Below are positions 26,013 to 34,078 of a stretch of DNA of 64,000 nt, piece after piece. The DNA comes from Actinomycetales bacterium. Lineage in GTDB: Bacteria > Actinomycetota > Actinomycetes > Actinomycetales > Kineosporiaceae. The notes beneath the pieces were generated by a model that saw only the letters and a list, made by a program, of their open reading frames with translations, searched no databases and was not told the origin of the DNA. The position numbers and the translations under genes are program-made. Position 1 is the stretch's first letter. Each line of letters opens with the position of its first letter. Location: positions 1-64,000 of the forward strand of contig JAAYAH010000144.1 in assembly GCA_012719445.1 (NCBI GenBank), given 5' to 3'.

Positions 26013-26676
26013 GACGCGGGCGCTCGTGATCGTGGACGTGCAGAACGACTTCTGCGAGGGAGGATCGCTCCCGGTCTCCGGCGGGGCCGGGGTCGCCGCC
26101 GCGATCACGGACCACCTCCGGTCCGGCGCCGGGGCGTACGCGGCCGTCGTCGGCACCCTCGACTGGCACGACGACCCCGGCGGCCACTTCGCCGCCGAGC
26201 CGGACTTCGTCGACTCCTGGCCGGTGCACTGCCGGGCGGGCAGCCCCGGCGCCCGGCCGCACCCGGCCCTGGACACCCGGCACGTCGAGCGGTGGTTCAC
26301 CAAGGGGCTGACCTCCGCCGCGTACTCCGGGTTCGAGGGCACCGCGCGGGAACCGGGGTTCGATCCGCGGTCCTTCGTGATCACGAAGGACCCGGAGGCC
26401 ATGCCCGCACAGATCCTTCGCGATCACGGGTCCACCTGGTCGGGCGAGGGGCTGGCCGGGTGGCTGCGCGACCGGGGCGTGGACGCCGTGGACGTCGTCG
26501 GCATCGCCACCGACCACTGTGTCCGGGCGACAGCCCTCGACGCCGTGGGCGCCGGGTTCGCCACCCGGGTGCTGCTCGACCTGACCGCGGGGGTCGCGGT
26601 GCCGACCACCGAGGCCGCCCTGGTCGCGCTCCGGGAGGCCGGGGTGCGGCTCGAGGGGCGGCCCGTCCTCGGCTGA
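26008..26676 (+). CDS. pncA: Nicotinamidase with in-frame insertion
   Basis: The enzyme hydrolyses nicotinamide to nicotinate. At 222 residues it is about 36 longer than M. tuberculosis PncA (186). The catalytic triad is present (Asp10, Lys99, Cys171 in ATDHCVRAT), as are the metal ligands Asp52, His54, His60 and His74. A segment of about 30 residues (roughly 114-146, containing FDPRSFVITKDPEAM) is inserted between YSGFEG and WLRDRGVD. It is encoded around a 24-bp perfect palindrome at 26369-26392. ATG 26008 follows GGAGGGAGGA, which separates it from the upstream repeated start-like codons. Confidence 0.93.
   Translation: MTTRALVIVDVQNDFCEGGSLPVSGGAGVAAAITDHLRSGAGAYAAVVGTLDWHDDPGGHFAAEPDFVDSWPVHCRAGSPGARPHPALDTRHVERWFTKGLTSAAYSGFEGTAREPGFDPRSFVITKDPEAMPAQILRDHGSTWSGEGLAGWLRDRGVDAVDVVGIATDHCVRATALDAVGAGFATRVLLDLTAGVAVPTTEAALVALREAGVRLEGRPVLG
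26369..26392. repeat. 24-bp perfect palindrome inside pncA
   Basis: GGTCCTTCGTGA (26369-26380) is followed directly by its exact reverse complement (26381-26392). A degenerate relative (GATCCTTCGCGATCACGGGT and two more bases) lies at 26412-26433. Both fall within the extra segment of PncA, so a palindromic element appears to have been inserted in frame and kept. Confidence 0.85.
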
Positions 26677-26786
26677 ACCCGGCTCCCGCCCGACGGCGGG
26701 GCGCTCGCCCGACAGACTCCCTCGGCCGCCCTCGGGCCCGTCCCGGTCGTCGGGTGGACCCGGGGCGCGGGTCGTATGGTCGCCCC

Positions 26787-27716
26787 ATGGCCCACGAGGA
26801 ACAGCCGCTGCCGTGCCTGCCCGGTGCCAGCCGGGACCCGGGCACCGGAGGAGTCAGCCAGGTCCTGCTCGACGCGCTGTTCGAGGACGCCGCGCTGCTC
26901 GCCCTGCCTGCCGAGCAGGCCGTCGCGGCGCACCGGGAGCACCGGGAGGCGTGGTACGCCGGCCTCGTCGGACCGCTGCTCGTCCCGGTCGGCTCCGTCG
27001 AGGCGGTCTGCGCCGCCTTCGGGCCGGCCGAGGACGGGCTGCGCGTCGCTCTCCTCAGCGAGCCGTCTGCCGGCCAGGAGGCGATCCACCGCGCCGGTGA
27101 CGTGCTGCGCGAGGACGGCCGAGCCGAGGTCGTCGCCGTGCACCTGCCGCTCCCGGCGGGAGGGGACCCGGGCTCCGCCGCGCGGCAACTGCTGGACGCC
27201 CTCGCCCTCAGCGTCCCGGCGAGGGTCGAGCTGCGTCCCGAGCCGGGCTGGGAGGAGGCGCTCGCCGTGCTGGCCGAGGACGGCGCGGAGGAGGTGGCGC
27301 TACGGTGCGGTCCCGCCGACCCGGGCCGGCCGGGTGGGCCGGGCTGGCCGCCGGTCGAGCTGGCCAGGGCCCTGCGGTCGGTCGTCGACCGCGGTCTCAC
27401 GGTCCGGGTGCTCGGTGTCCGGACCGCGGTCGGCGCCGCTGCCGGGGAACGGGGACCGGACGGCGCGCCGTCCACCGTCGGTGCGCTCAACCTGCTCTGT
27501 GCCGTGCGGGCCGCCCTCAACGGCGCCGAGTCCGCCGAGCTCGCCGACGTCGTCGCGGAGACCTCCGCCGCGCCGCTCGCCGCAGCCGCCCGCCGGATGA
27601 GCGACCCGGACGCCGCCGTGGTGCGGGCCTTCCTCACGTCCGTCGCCGCGGTGGACGTGCCCGCGGTCGTGGCCGAGCTGGTCGGGCTGGGGCTGGTCAC
27701 GGCGTCGGCTGACTGA
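26787..27716 (+). CDS. Conserved hypothetical protein, Ala/Glu-rich
   Basis: I do not recognise this 309-residue soluble protein. It has no signal peptide, membrane helix or catalytic motif. Visible stretches are LLDALFEDAALLALPAEQAVAAHREHREAWYAGLVGPLLVPV, PGWEEALAVLAEDGAEEVALRCGPA and a helical C-terminus ending VPAVVAELVGLGLVTASAD. ATG 26787 is strongly supported: TATGGT (26775-26780) lies exactly 6 bases upstream (leaderless). Coding bias is typical of the window. The 124 bases after it contain imperfect GGCGGTCGGCACC repeats and no gene. Confidence 0.7.
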   Translation: MAHEEQPLPCLPGASRDPGTGGVSQVLLDALFEDAALLALPAEQAVAAHREHREAWYAGLVGPLLVPVGSVEAVCAAFGPAEDGLRVALLSEPSAGQEAIHRAGDVLREDGRAEVVAVHLPLPAGGDPGSAARQLLDALALSVPARVELRPEPGWEEALAVLAEDGAEEVALRCGPADPGRPGGPGWPPVELARALRSVVDRGLTVRVLGVRTAVGAAAGERGPDGAPSTVGALNLLCAVRAALNGAESAELADVVAETSAAPLAAAARRMSDPDAAVVRAFLTSVAAVDVPAVVAELVGLGLVTASAD

Positions 27717-27840
27717 CCCCGGCGGCACCCGGTCCGCCGACCCGGGCGGTCGGCACCCGCGTACGACACCGGGCGGTCCGCACCGGCCAACGACCCCGGC
27801 GGTCGGCACCGACCGGTCGGCACCGGACGGACCGAGCCGG

Positions 27841-28560
27841 TCAGCCCCGCTCGGCGGCCGCGACGGCCACGGTGCGAGGGAGCTTGTCGTGCAGGGCCTG
27901 GTGGTAGGGGTCCCACAACGGCCAGGCGCTGTCCATCACCAGGTACATGAAGCCGACGATCGGCAGGTGTCTCGCCCCCTCACGGGTCAGCCACCGCAGC
28001 AACGACTCGCCCCAGGTCGGCCTGGCCTCGCGCGCGAAGGAACGGACCCTGATCCCGAAGGCTCTCTTCCCCGGCGTCGTCCCCAGGAGAGCGATCGCTG
28101 GCACGGTGTAGACCAGGCTCACCAGGACGGCCACGAGCAGGAACCTCGTCGACGCGTCCTGGAACCGCGGGTCCGCCGCGAGCGCGGAGACGTCGGACAG
28201 CTCGGCCGTCGTCGTCCGGTGCTCGGTCTCCCACGCCGCCACGGCGTCGGCCAGCTCGCGCAGGTAGGTGAACCCGACCCCGGCGGTGATCATCATCTTG
28301 AGGACCCAGTCCGTCACCCTGGCCGCGAGCCGCCTGCCGAGGGCGCCGACCGGAACGCCGTCGGGGGTGGTCGGCCGGGGGCCGCCCGGTCCGGGCGACG
28401 GGTCGACCAGGCGCCAGCCCGGGCGTCTCTCCGGCACCGGGGGGACCTGCTGCCCCGCCGAGCGGGTGACGGAGCTCCAGCCGACCCCGTCCCACCACCG
28501 TTCGAGACCCGGCGTCGCGTGGTCGGGGTACCAGCCGGGAGGAGGAGATCCAGCCACCAC
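27841..28560 (-). CDS. DUF2510-RDD membrane protein
   Basis: The 239-residue protein starts with a DUF2510 motif (PPPGWYPDHATPGLERWWDGVGWSSVTR), common at the N-terminus of actinobacterial membrane proteins. A Pro-rich linker leads to an RDD domain (LGRRLAARVTDWVL, then two to three hydrophobic helices, and LGTTPGKRAFGIRVRSFA). RDD proteins are inner-membrane proteins of unclear transport or scaffold role. GTG 28560 is the first good start. The neighbour on the same strand, upstream, is the TPR-GGDEF gene, whose 3' end lies 122 bases away. Confidence 0.82.
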   Translation of the reverse strand: MVAGSPPPGWYPDHATPGLERWWDGVGWSSVTRSAGQQVPPVPERRPGWRLVDPSPGPGGPRPTTPDGVPVGALGRRLAARVTDWVLKMMITAGVGFTYLRELADAVAAWETEHRTTTAELSDVSALAADPRFQDASTRFLLVAVLVSLVYTVPAIALLGTTPGKRAFGIRVRSFAREARPTWGESLLRWLTREGARHLPIVGFMYLVMDSAWPLWDPYHQALHDKLPRTVAVAAAERG

Positions 28561-28681
28561 GCCAGCCTGCCCTACCCGCCGGACCCGCCACCAGGGTGCG
28601 GAGCACCGGAACCGCAGCCGGAGGGCTGGGGACCGACGACCGGGCGGTCAGGGAGCGGGCGGTCCCGACGGTCCCGGGCGG

Positions 28682-30325
28682 TCAGGGAGCCGACGGTCCC
28701 GGCGGGGAGCATCCGTCCACGACGACCCGGTTCCGACCGGCCCGCTTCGCCTCGTAGAGGGCCTCGTCGGCGCGGTGAAGGGCCTCGGTCCGGCCGGACG
28801 CGGGCCCGCAGGCGACACCGACGCTCACGGTGATCGCCAGGCCGGCCCTGATCCCGGTCCAGGGGTGATCGGCGACGGTACGCCGGATCCGCTCCCCGGC
28901 CTCGCTGCCGAACCGTGCCGCCTGGCCGGGCAGGACGACGAGGAACTCCTCCCCGCCCCAGCGCGACACCCGGTCCACCTCCCGGACGGCCCCGACGAGC
29001 AGCCTGCCGAGCTGACGCAGCACCTCGTCCCCGACGGCGTGCCCGAACCGGTCGTTGACCAGCTTGAAGTCGTCCACGTCGAGGAGCAGCAGGCACACCG
29101 GGTCCTCGGCGGGCAGCGCCCGGAGCACCCGCTCGACGCCTCTGCGGTTGTCCAGCCCGGTCAGCGGGTCCTGCTCCGCCGTGCGGGCGAGGACCTCGGT
29201 CTTGGCGATCAACGACCGTCGCTCGCCCTCCACCCCGGCCCGGGAGAACACCTGGTCCATGAACGCCAGCTCCTGCTGCTGGTGCCGCTCCCACAGCCGG
29301 TGACCGAGCAGCCGGGCGTCGGCCAGCGCCCCGGCGGTGTCCCCCATCGCCTCGTGGACCCGCCCGCGCAGCAGCAGGGTGGACACCTCGTCGGTGAGGT
29401 CGGCTCCCTCGGTGAGGATCGGGACCGCCGCGTCGAGCTCGGCGAGGGCCTCCTCCAGCCGGCCGAGCCGGTACAGGCACCGCCCCCGCACCAGGTGCAG
29501 GGACGCCAGCGGGACGGCGGTCAGCAGCTCGTCCGCGGCACTCGTCGACTCCAGCACCTCCCAGGCCCGCTCCGCGCAGCCCAGCTCGCAGAGCGCCGAG
29601 GCGAGCAGCCGCGGCCCGTGCACCGCCCGGACGGTCTTCGGCTCCCCGCGGTCGAGAAGCTGGCGGGCCAGGTGCTCGGCCCGCTCCACCAGGCCGGCCC
29701 GGATCCGGTAGCCCTCCCCGCCCGGCCGGATCCGGTCGGCGCGCCGCAGCAGCACCTCCGCGACGTCGTGGGTCGCCGCCGACCAACGGGCGAGGTCCCC
29801 GACGAGCTCGCTCTGGGCCACGGCGACCTCGGCGAACTCCAGCGCCCGGTCGTGGTCGTTGACCTGCCGGCACAGCCCGGCCAGCCGGATCGCGAGGTCG
29901 GCTCCGGTCCGGGGGTCGCGGTCGTACCCGGGCACCGACGCGTACCCGACCAGGGCCCTGACGGCCATCTCCGTCGATGCCTTCACGTTCCCCCTGGCGG
30001 CGTGGACGCCTGCGGCGACGAGACAGCTGGCCGCGGCCTGCTGCGGCATGCCGGCCGCCTCGTAGAGCACCGCCGCGCCCCTGGCGTCCTCGGCGGGACC
30101 GTCGTCCCCGCGGCCGCGACCGGCCGGACAGGGGTCCTCGGAGCGGAGCAGCCCCGCCCGGACCACCGCTCTCGCCTCCAGGAGCCGGGCCCGGTCGGCC
30201 CCCGCGGGGAGGTGGGCGAGCAGGGCGTTCACCTCGTACAGCCAGGTCCCGATGGTCACCCGGTCGGCGACCAGCGGAACGTCGGCGAGCACCGCCTGCA
30301 CCCGCGCCGGAGGACCCGCACCCAC
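28682..30325 (-). CDS. TPR-like sensor diguanylate cyclase (GGDEF)
   Basis: The 547-residue soluble protein has an all-helical N-terminal half (about 1-375) with TPR-like repeats (ARWSAATHDVAEVLLRR, LHLVRGRCLYRLGRLEEALAELDAA, LLRGRVHEAMGDTAGALADAR). The C-terminal GGDEF domain runs from about 390 (DPLTGLDNRRGVERVL), with the active motif RWGGEEF and an RxxD inhibitory site (REVD) before it. It should synthesise c-di-GMP in response to a protein partner that binds the TPR region. It is divergent from the MASE1-PAS-GGDEF-EAL gene, with 252 bases between. GTG 30325 is the likely start. Confidence 0.85.
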   Translation of the reverse strand: MGAGPPARVQAVLADVPLVADRVTIGTWLYEVNALLAHLPAGADRARLLEARAVVRAGLLRSEDPCPAGRGRGDDGPAEDARGAAVLYEAAGMPQQAAASCLVAAGVHAARGNVKASTEMAVRALVGYASVPGYDRDPRTGADLAIRLAGLCRQVNDHDRALEFAEVAVAQSELVGDLARWSAATHDVAEVLLRRADRIRPGGEGYRIRAGLVERAEHLARQLLDRGEPKTVRAVHGPRLLASALCELGCAERAWEVLESTSAADELLTAVPLASLHLVRGRCLYRLGRLEEALAELDAAVPILTEGADLTDEVSTLLLRGRVHEAMGDTAGALADARLLGHRLWERHQQQELAFMDQVFSRAGVEGERRSLIAKTEVLARTAEQDPLTGLDNRRGVERVLRALPAEDPVCLLLLDVDDFKLVNDRFGHAVGDEVLRQLGRLLVGAVREVDRVSRWGGEEFLVVLPGQAARFGSEAGERIRRTVADHPWTGIRAGLAITVSVGVACGPASGRTEALHRADEALYEAKRAGRNRVVVDGCSPPGPSAP

Positions 30326-30577
30326 TGGCTCAGGCTGACAGGGTGATCACGGAGGCAGGGGGCGTTCCGGGCGGGGCGCCACCCGGTGGCAGGGACGGCG
30401 TCACGCCAGGTCATCCGGTGGTCACACCATCCGACGGGTCCGCCGGGCCCCGACGATCGGCGGTGCATCGGCGGTGCGACCGGTGGCCGCATCGCGGAGA
30501 GCCTCAAGAGATGCCCCCGATCTTCCGAATCCTGTTCCACCGGGGTCGCCGTTCCGGAGTCGGGAGGCTGGTGCACC

Positions 30578-33406
30578 ATGGCCGCGGCTTCGGGAGGTCG
30601 GACGGCCACCGGCCCCGGCCTGCCCGCCGCGCTCACCGGTCCGCTGCCCCTCGTCGCCGGGTTCGGCGTGCTCATCCTGCTGTTCGGTGCGTTCAGCGGC
30701 CAACTGCTGCGGGACGCCGTCACCGGGACCACCATCTGGCACCCGGAGGCCGGTCTGGCCGCCGCCGCGCTGACCAGGGCCAGGGGTCGGATGCGGGTGC
30801 TGCTGGCCGTCGTCCTGTTCTCCGCCCTCTGCACCGTCGACGTCCTCGCCGGAGCCCAGCCCCATGTCGTCGCCGGACGGGCGGTCGCGGCGACGGTCCA
30901 GGCACTCGTCATCGCGCTCCTCCTGGACCGGCTGCTGTCCGGCGGCGCCCCGGGGGCGGCAACGAGCCGGGGGCACCGGTGGGCCGACCGACCGGTCGGC
31001 ACCGACAGGGCCTGGTCGAGCGGGATGACCCTGCAGGGGCCGGGAGACATGGCCCGGCTGACCGCGGCGGCCGGTGTCGGCACCGTCGTCGGGGCGGCGG
31101 TGGCGGTCGGCCACGCCGCCCTGCCCGGAGCCGGTCAGCTCGCCTGGGACCCGGGCACGGTGCTGCTGGCGGCACGGGATCACGTGGCGGGTCAGCTCAC
31201 CGGGGTCCTGGTGCTGGCTCCCGTGCTGCTGGCCATCGGATCGCGGGCGGTCCGAGTGCGGGGCCGCCGGGTCGAGTGGACCCTGCAGCTCCTGACCACG
31301 GTCGGGATCACCTGGGTGGCGTTCGTCCCGGACGGCGAGCGGCCGTTCGTCTTCCTCACCATCGTCCCGCTGCTCTGGGCCGCGGCCCGGCTCGGCCTGC
31401 TCCGCACCGCCGTCAGCCTGGTGGTGTCCACGACCATCGTGGCCCTGGGAACCCTGGAGAGCGGCGGGCCGTTCGCCGCCCTCGACCACGACGACCTGGT
31501 GATGACGATGACCCAGTTGCTGGTCGTCGTGAACGCCCTGTCCGCCCTGGCACTGGCCCTCACCGCCCAGCGGCGGGACGAGGCCATCGCCCGCCTGGTC
31601 GCCGAGGAGGACTCCTACCGCAGGACCTTCGACAGCTCCCTGCTCGGCATGGCCGTCGTCGAGCTGACCGGCGCCGGAGCCGTCCTGGAACGCTGCAACC
31701 CCGCCCTGGTGGAGATGCTCGGCGGCGACCCGGTCGGCCGGCGGTGGACCGACCTCATCGCCGAGGAGGACCGGACCGCCATCACCTCGGCGACCCTGGG
31801 CCTGCGGGACGGCGCCATGTCGGGGTGGCGGGGCGAGCTGCGGCACCGGGTGACCGACGGCCAGCGGTGGCTGGAGGTCGCGCTGGCGCCCCTGCCGGGG
31901 GACGACGGGACGGTCGGGCGGCTGAGCGCCCAGGTCGTCGACGTCACCGAACGCCGGCTCGCCGAGGACCAGCTCCGCGACATGGCCCTGCACGACACCC
32001 TCACCGGGCTGCCGAACCGGACCCTGCTCATGGACCGCCTCGGCCTCTCCCTCTCCGGCGCGCAGCGCACCGGCGGTCGGGTCGCGCTGCTGTTCTGCGA
32101 CCTCGACGACTTCAAGAACATCAACGACACCGCGGGACACGCCCACGGCGACCGGATGCTCGTCGAGGTCACGGGCCGCATCGTGGGCGCGGTCCGACCG
32201 ACGGACACCGTCGCCCGGCTCGGCGGGGACGAGTTCGCCGTGCTGTGCCCCGACGTCCCCGACGCCGAGACCGCCGAGTCCATCGCCCTCCGGGTGCTCA
32301 GCGCCCTCGCCGAGCCGGTGGCCATCGACGACGCGGTCTACAGCCCTGGGGGCAGCCTCGGGATCGCCCTGTCGCGACCGGACAGCAGCGCCGACTCGCT
32401 GCTGCGCGAGGCGGACACCGCGATGTACCAGGCCAAGCGGAGCGGCAAGCGCCAGCTCGCCGTGTTCACCGACGAGCAGCAGGAGTCCGCGCTGCGCACG
32501 GTGCGGCTGGAGTCCCAGCTCACGCAGGCCGTCGAGCAGCGGCAGTTCCGGCTGTTCTTCCAGCCGGTGATGGACCTGCGGACCGGCCGGGTGGTCGCCA
32601 TGGAGGCCCTGGTCCGCTGGCAGCACCCCGACCGGGGTCTGCTGGCCCCCGGCGAGTGGCTCGACGTCGCCGAGCAGGGACCGACCATCCACGCCATGGG
32701 GCGGTGGGTGCTGGAGGAGGCGTGCCGGGTCGCGGTCACGTGGGAGGAGCTCCACGGCGCCGCCGCCCCGGTCATGCACGTCAACGTCTCCCCGCGACAG
32801 CTGCAGACGGGGTCCTTCCCGGAGGAGGTCACCGCGGTCCTCGACCGGTTCGGCCTGCGCGGGTCGAAGCTCGTGCTGGAGCTGACCGAGACCCAGTTCG
32901 ACCGGGTCCGGGACTCGTTCCGCGCCGACGTCGAGCGGCTGCGGGCGTTCGGGGTGCGCGTGGCCGCCGACGACTTCGGCACCGGGTACAGCCCGCTGAC
33001 CCGGCTCACGGAGCTCCCCGTCGACATGATCAAGATCGATCGGCAGTTCGTCGCCGACATGCACGAGGACGAGCGGGCCCTCGCCGTCGTCCAGGCGGTG
33101 CTGGGGCTGGGCAAGGCGCTGGGGCTCGACGTCGTCGCCGAGGGGGTGGAGACCCCGTCCCAGGCCGACCGGCTGCGCCGGCTGGGCTGCGGGACGGCGC
33201 AGGGCTACCTGTGGAGCCCGCCGCGGGCGGCCGAGGCCGTGCAGGACATGATCGGTTCCGTCCAGCGCCGGGTACCGCGGCAGCGCCGCGGGCGCAAGGC
33301 GGCCAGCACCACGGCCGGCACCAGGGACGGCGTCACGGACGGCGCGCGGTCCGGCGAGGACGACGTCCGCGACGGGTCACGGGACGACCAGCCCACCCGG
33401 AGCTGA
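30578..33406 (+). CDS. MASE1-PAS-GGDEF-EAL c-di-GMP protein
   Basis: The 942-residue inner-membrane protein starts with a MASE1-type sensor of about eight helices (15 to about 330: FGVLILLFGAFSGQLLRDAV, GTTIWHPEAGLAAAAL, VTWVAFVPDGERPF written here as WVAFVPDGERPF). It is followed by a PAS domain (about 345-460), a GGDEF domain with ARLGGDEF and RPTD inhibitory site, and an EAL domain with MEALVRW, NVSPRQL, LELTET, DDFGTGYSPL and VVAEGVET. Both catalytic domains look intact, so it may be a bifunctional cyclase and phosphodiesterase. The C-terminal tail is basic and low in complexity. ATG 30578 has GGGAGG 10 bases upstream. Confidence 0.9.
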   Translation: MAAASGGRTATGPGLPAALTGPLPLVAGFGVLILLFGAFSGQLLRDAVTGTTIWHPEAGLAAAALTRARGRMRVLLAVVLFSALCTVDVLAGAQPHVVAGRAVAATVQALVIALLLDRLLSGGAPGAATSRGHRWADRPVGTDRAWSSGMTLQGPGDMARLTAAAGVGTVVGAAVAVGHAALPGAGQLAWDPGTVLLAARDHVAGQLTGVLVLAPVLLAIGSRAVRVRGRRVEWTLQLLTTVGITWVAFVPDGERPFVFLTIVPLLWAAARLGLLRTAVSLVVSTTIVALGTLESGGPFAALDHDDLVMTMTQLLVVVNALSALALALTAQRRDEAIARLVAEEDSYRRTFDSSLLGMAVVELTGAGAVLERCNPALVEMLGGDPVGRRWTDLIAEEDRTAITSATLGLRDGAMSGWRGELRHRVTDGQRWLEVALAPLPGDDGTVGRLSAQVVDVTERRLAEDQLRDMALHDTLTGLPNRTLLMDRLGLSLSGAQRTGGRVALLFCDLDDFKNINDTAGHAHGDRMLVEVTGRIVGAVRPTDTVARLGGDEFAVLCPDVPDAETAESIALRVLSALAEPVAIDDAVYSPGGSLGIALSRPDSSADSLLREADTAMYQAKRSGKRQLAVFTDEQQESALRTVRLESQLTQAVEQRQFRLFFQPVMDLRTGRVVAMEALVRWQHPDRGLLAPGEWLDVAEQGPTIHAMGRWVLEEACRVAVTWEELHGAAAPVMHVNVSPRQLQTGSFPEEVTAVLDRFGLRGSKLVLELTETQFDRVRDSFRADVERLRAFGVRVAADDFGTGYSPLTRLTELPVDMIKIDRQFVADMHEDERALAVVQAVLGLGKALGLDVVAEGVETPSQADRLRRLGCGTAQGYLWSPPRAAEAVQDMIGSVQRRVPRQRRGRKAASTTAGTRDGVTDGARSGEDDVRDGSRDDQPTRS

Positions 33407-33444
33407 GGACCCGGCGGGCAGCGATCGGCCCACCAGGCGCTCAC

Positions 33445-33522
33445 CGAAGATCTTGGTGGATCCGAACCTCCCAGCGCCTCATATCCACCAAGATCTTCGC
33501 TACAGATCCACCAAGATCTTCG
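33445..33522. repeat. Three-copy palindromic repeat (17 bp units)
   Basis: One copy of CGAAGATCTTGGTGGAT (33445-33461) and two copies of its exact reverse complement (33483-33499 and 33506-33522). Copies 1 and 2 can form a 17-bp hairpin with a 21-base loop. The unit has lower GC than its surroundings. It follows the MASE1 gene stop by 38 bases and may act as its terminator, but the third copy suggests a REP-like mobile repeat. Confidence 0.85.
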
Positions 33523-33542
33523 ACGAGCACCCCGCGACGCGG

Positions 33543-33818
33543 TCACCCCTCGCCGTCGCCGCCACCCCTGCTGCCGCTGCCCTTGCTACCGCCGCCGAAC
33601 CCGCCGCGGTCATCGCGGTCATCACGAGGGTTCCTGCCGTTCGTGGTGCTCTTGGTCCTGGTGCTCTTGTTCTTGGTCTTGGTGGTCTTGGTCCTGGTGG
33701 TCCTGGACCGCCTGCGGCGCCTCCGCTCGCCCGGTTCGACGGGCTGGCATCCGGCGAGCCCGAGCACCGAGCCCAGCGCCCCGACGATCAGGGTGCGCCT
33801 GGTGACCTCGACACGCAT
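33543..33818 (-). CDS. Small basic lipoprotein-like protein
   Basis: The 91-residue protein begins MRVEVTRRTLIVGALGSVLGLAGC, a twin-arginine-like or lipoprotein signal with lipobox LAGC at about residue 23. The rest is extremely rich in Arg, Lys, Thr and Gly (RRRRRRSRTTRTKTTKT, then TRTKSTTNGRN and a Gly-rich end). Its function is not recognisable. It could be a surface-anchored polycation that binds teichoic acid, polysaccharide or DNA. Start choice is uncertain: ATG 33818 suits the signal, but ATG 33830 and GTG 33845 are in frame. The simple codon repeats make a spurious ORF possible. Confidence 0.5.
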   Translation of the reverse strand: MRVEVTRRTLIVGALGSVLGLAGCQPVEPGERRRRRRSRTTRTKTTKTKNKSTRTKSTTNGRNPRDDRDDRGGFGGGSKGSGSRGGGDGEG

Positions 33819-34078
33819 GGTGACGCACATCCCCCCTGTCGACACTCACAGTGATGATCACATTACTCGACGTCGAGGACCGGGTGGTCATCCCCTGCGG
33901 GCACCCGCGCCGGGACCGATCCCGCTGGGCAGGACGACCGGGCCGGGTCCGTCCCGCCCTCCGGTCTCGGGTACCACCGTCACCCGGTCACCGTGCCGGA
34001 CCGAGAGCGCCGGACCGACGAGAGGCCGACGGAGCCGACCGGTGCTGCCGGACCGAGAGCGCCGGGCCACGGCGACGG

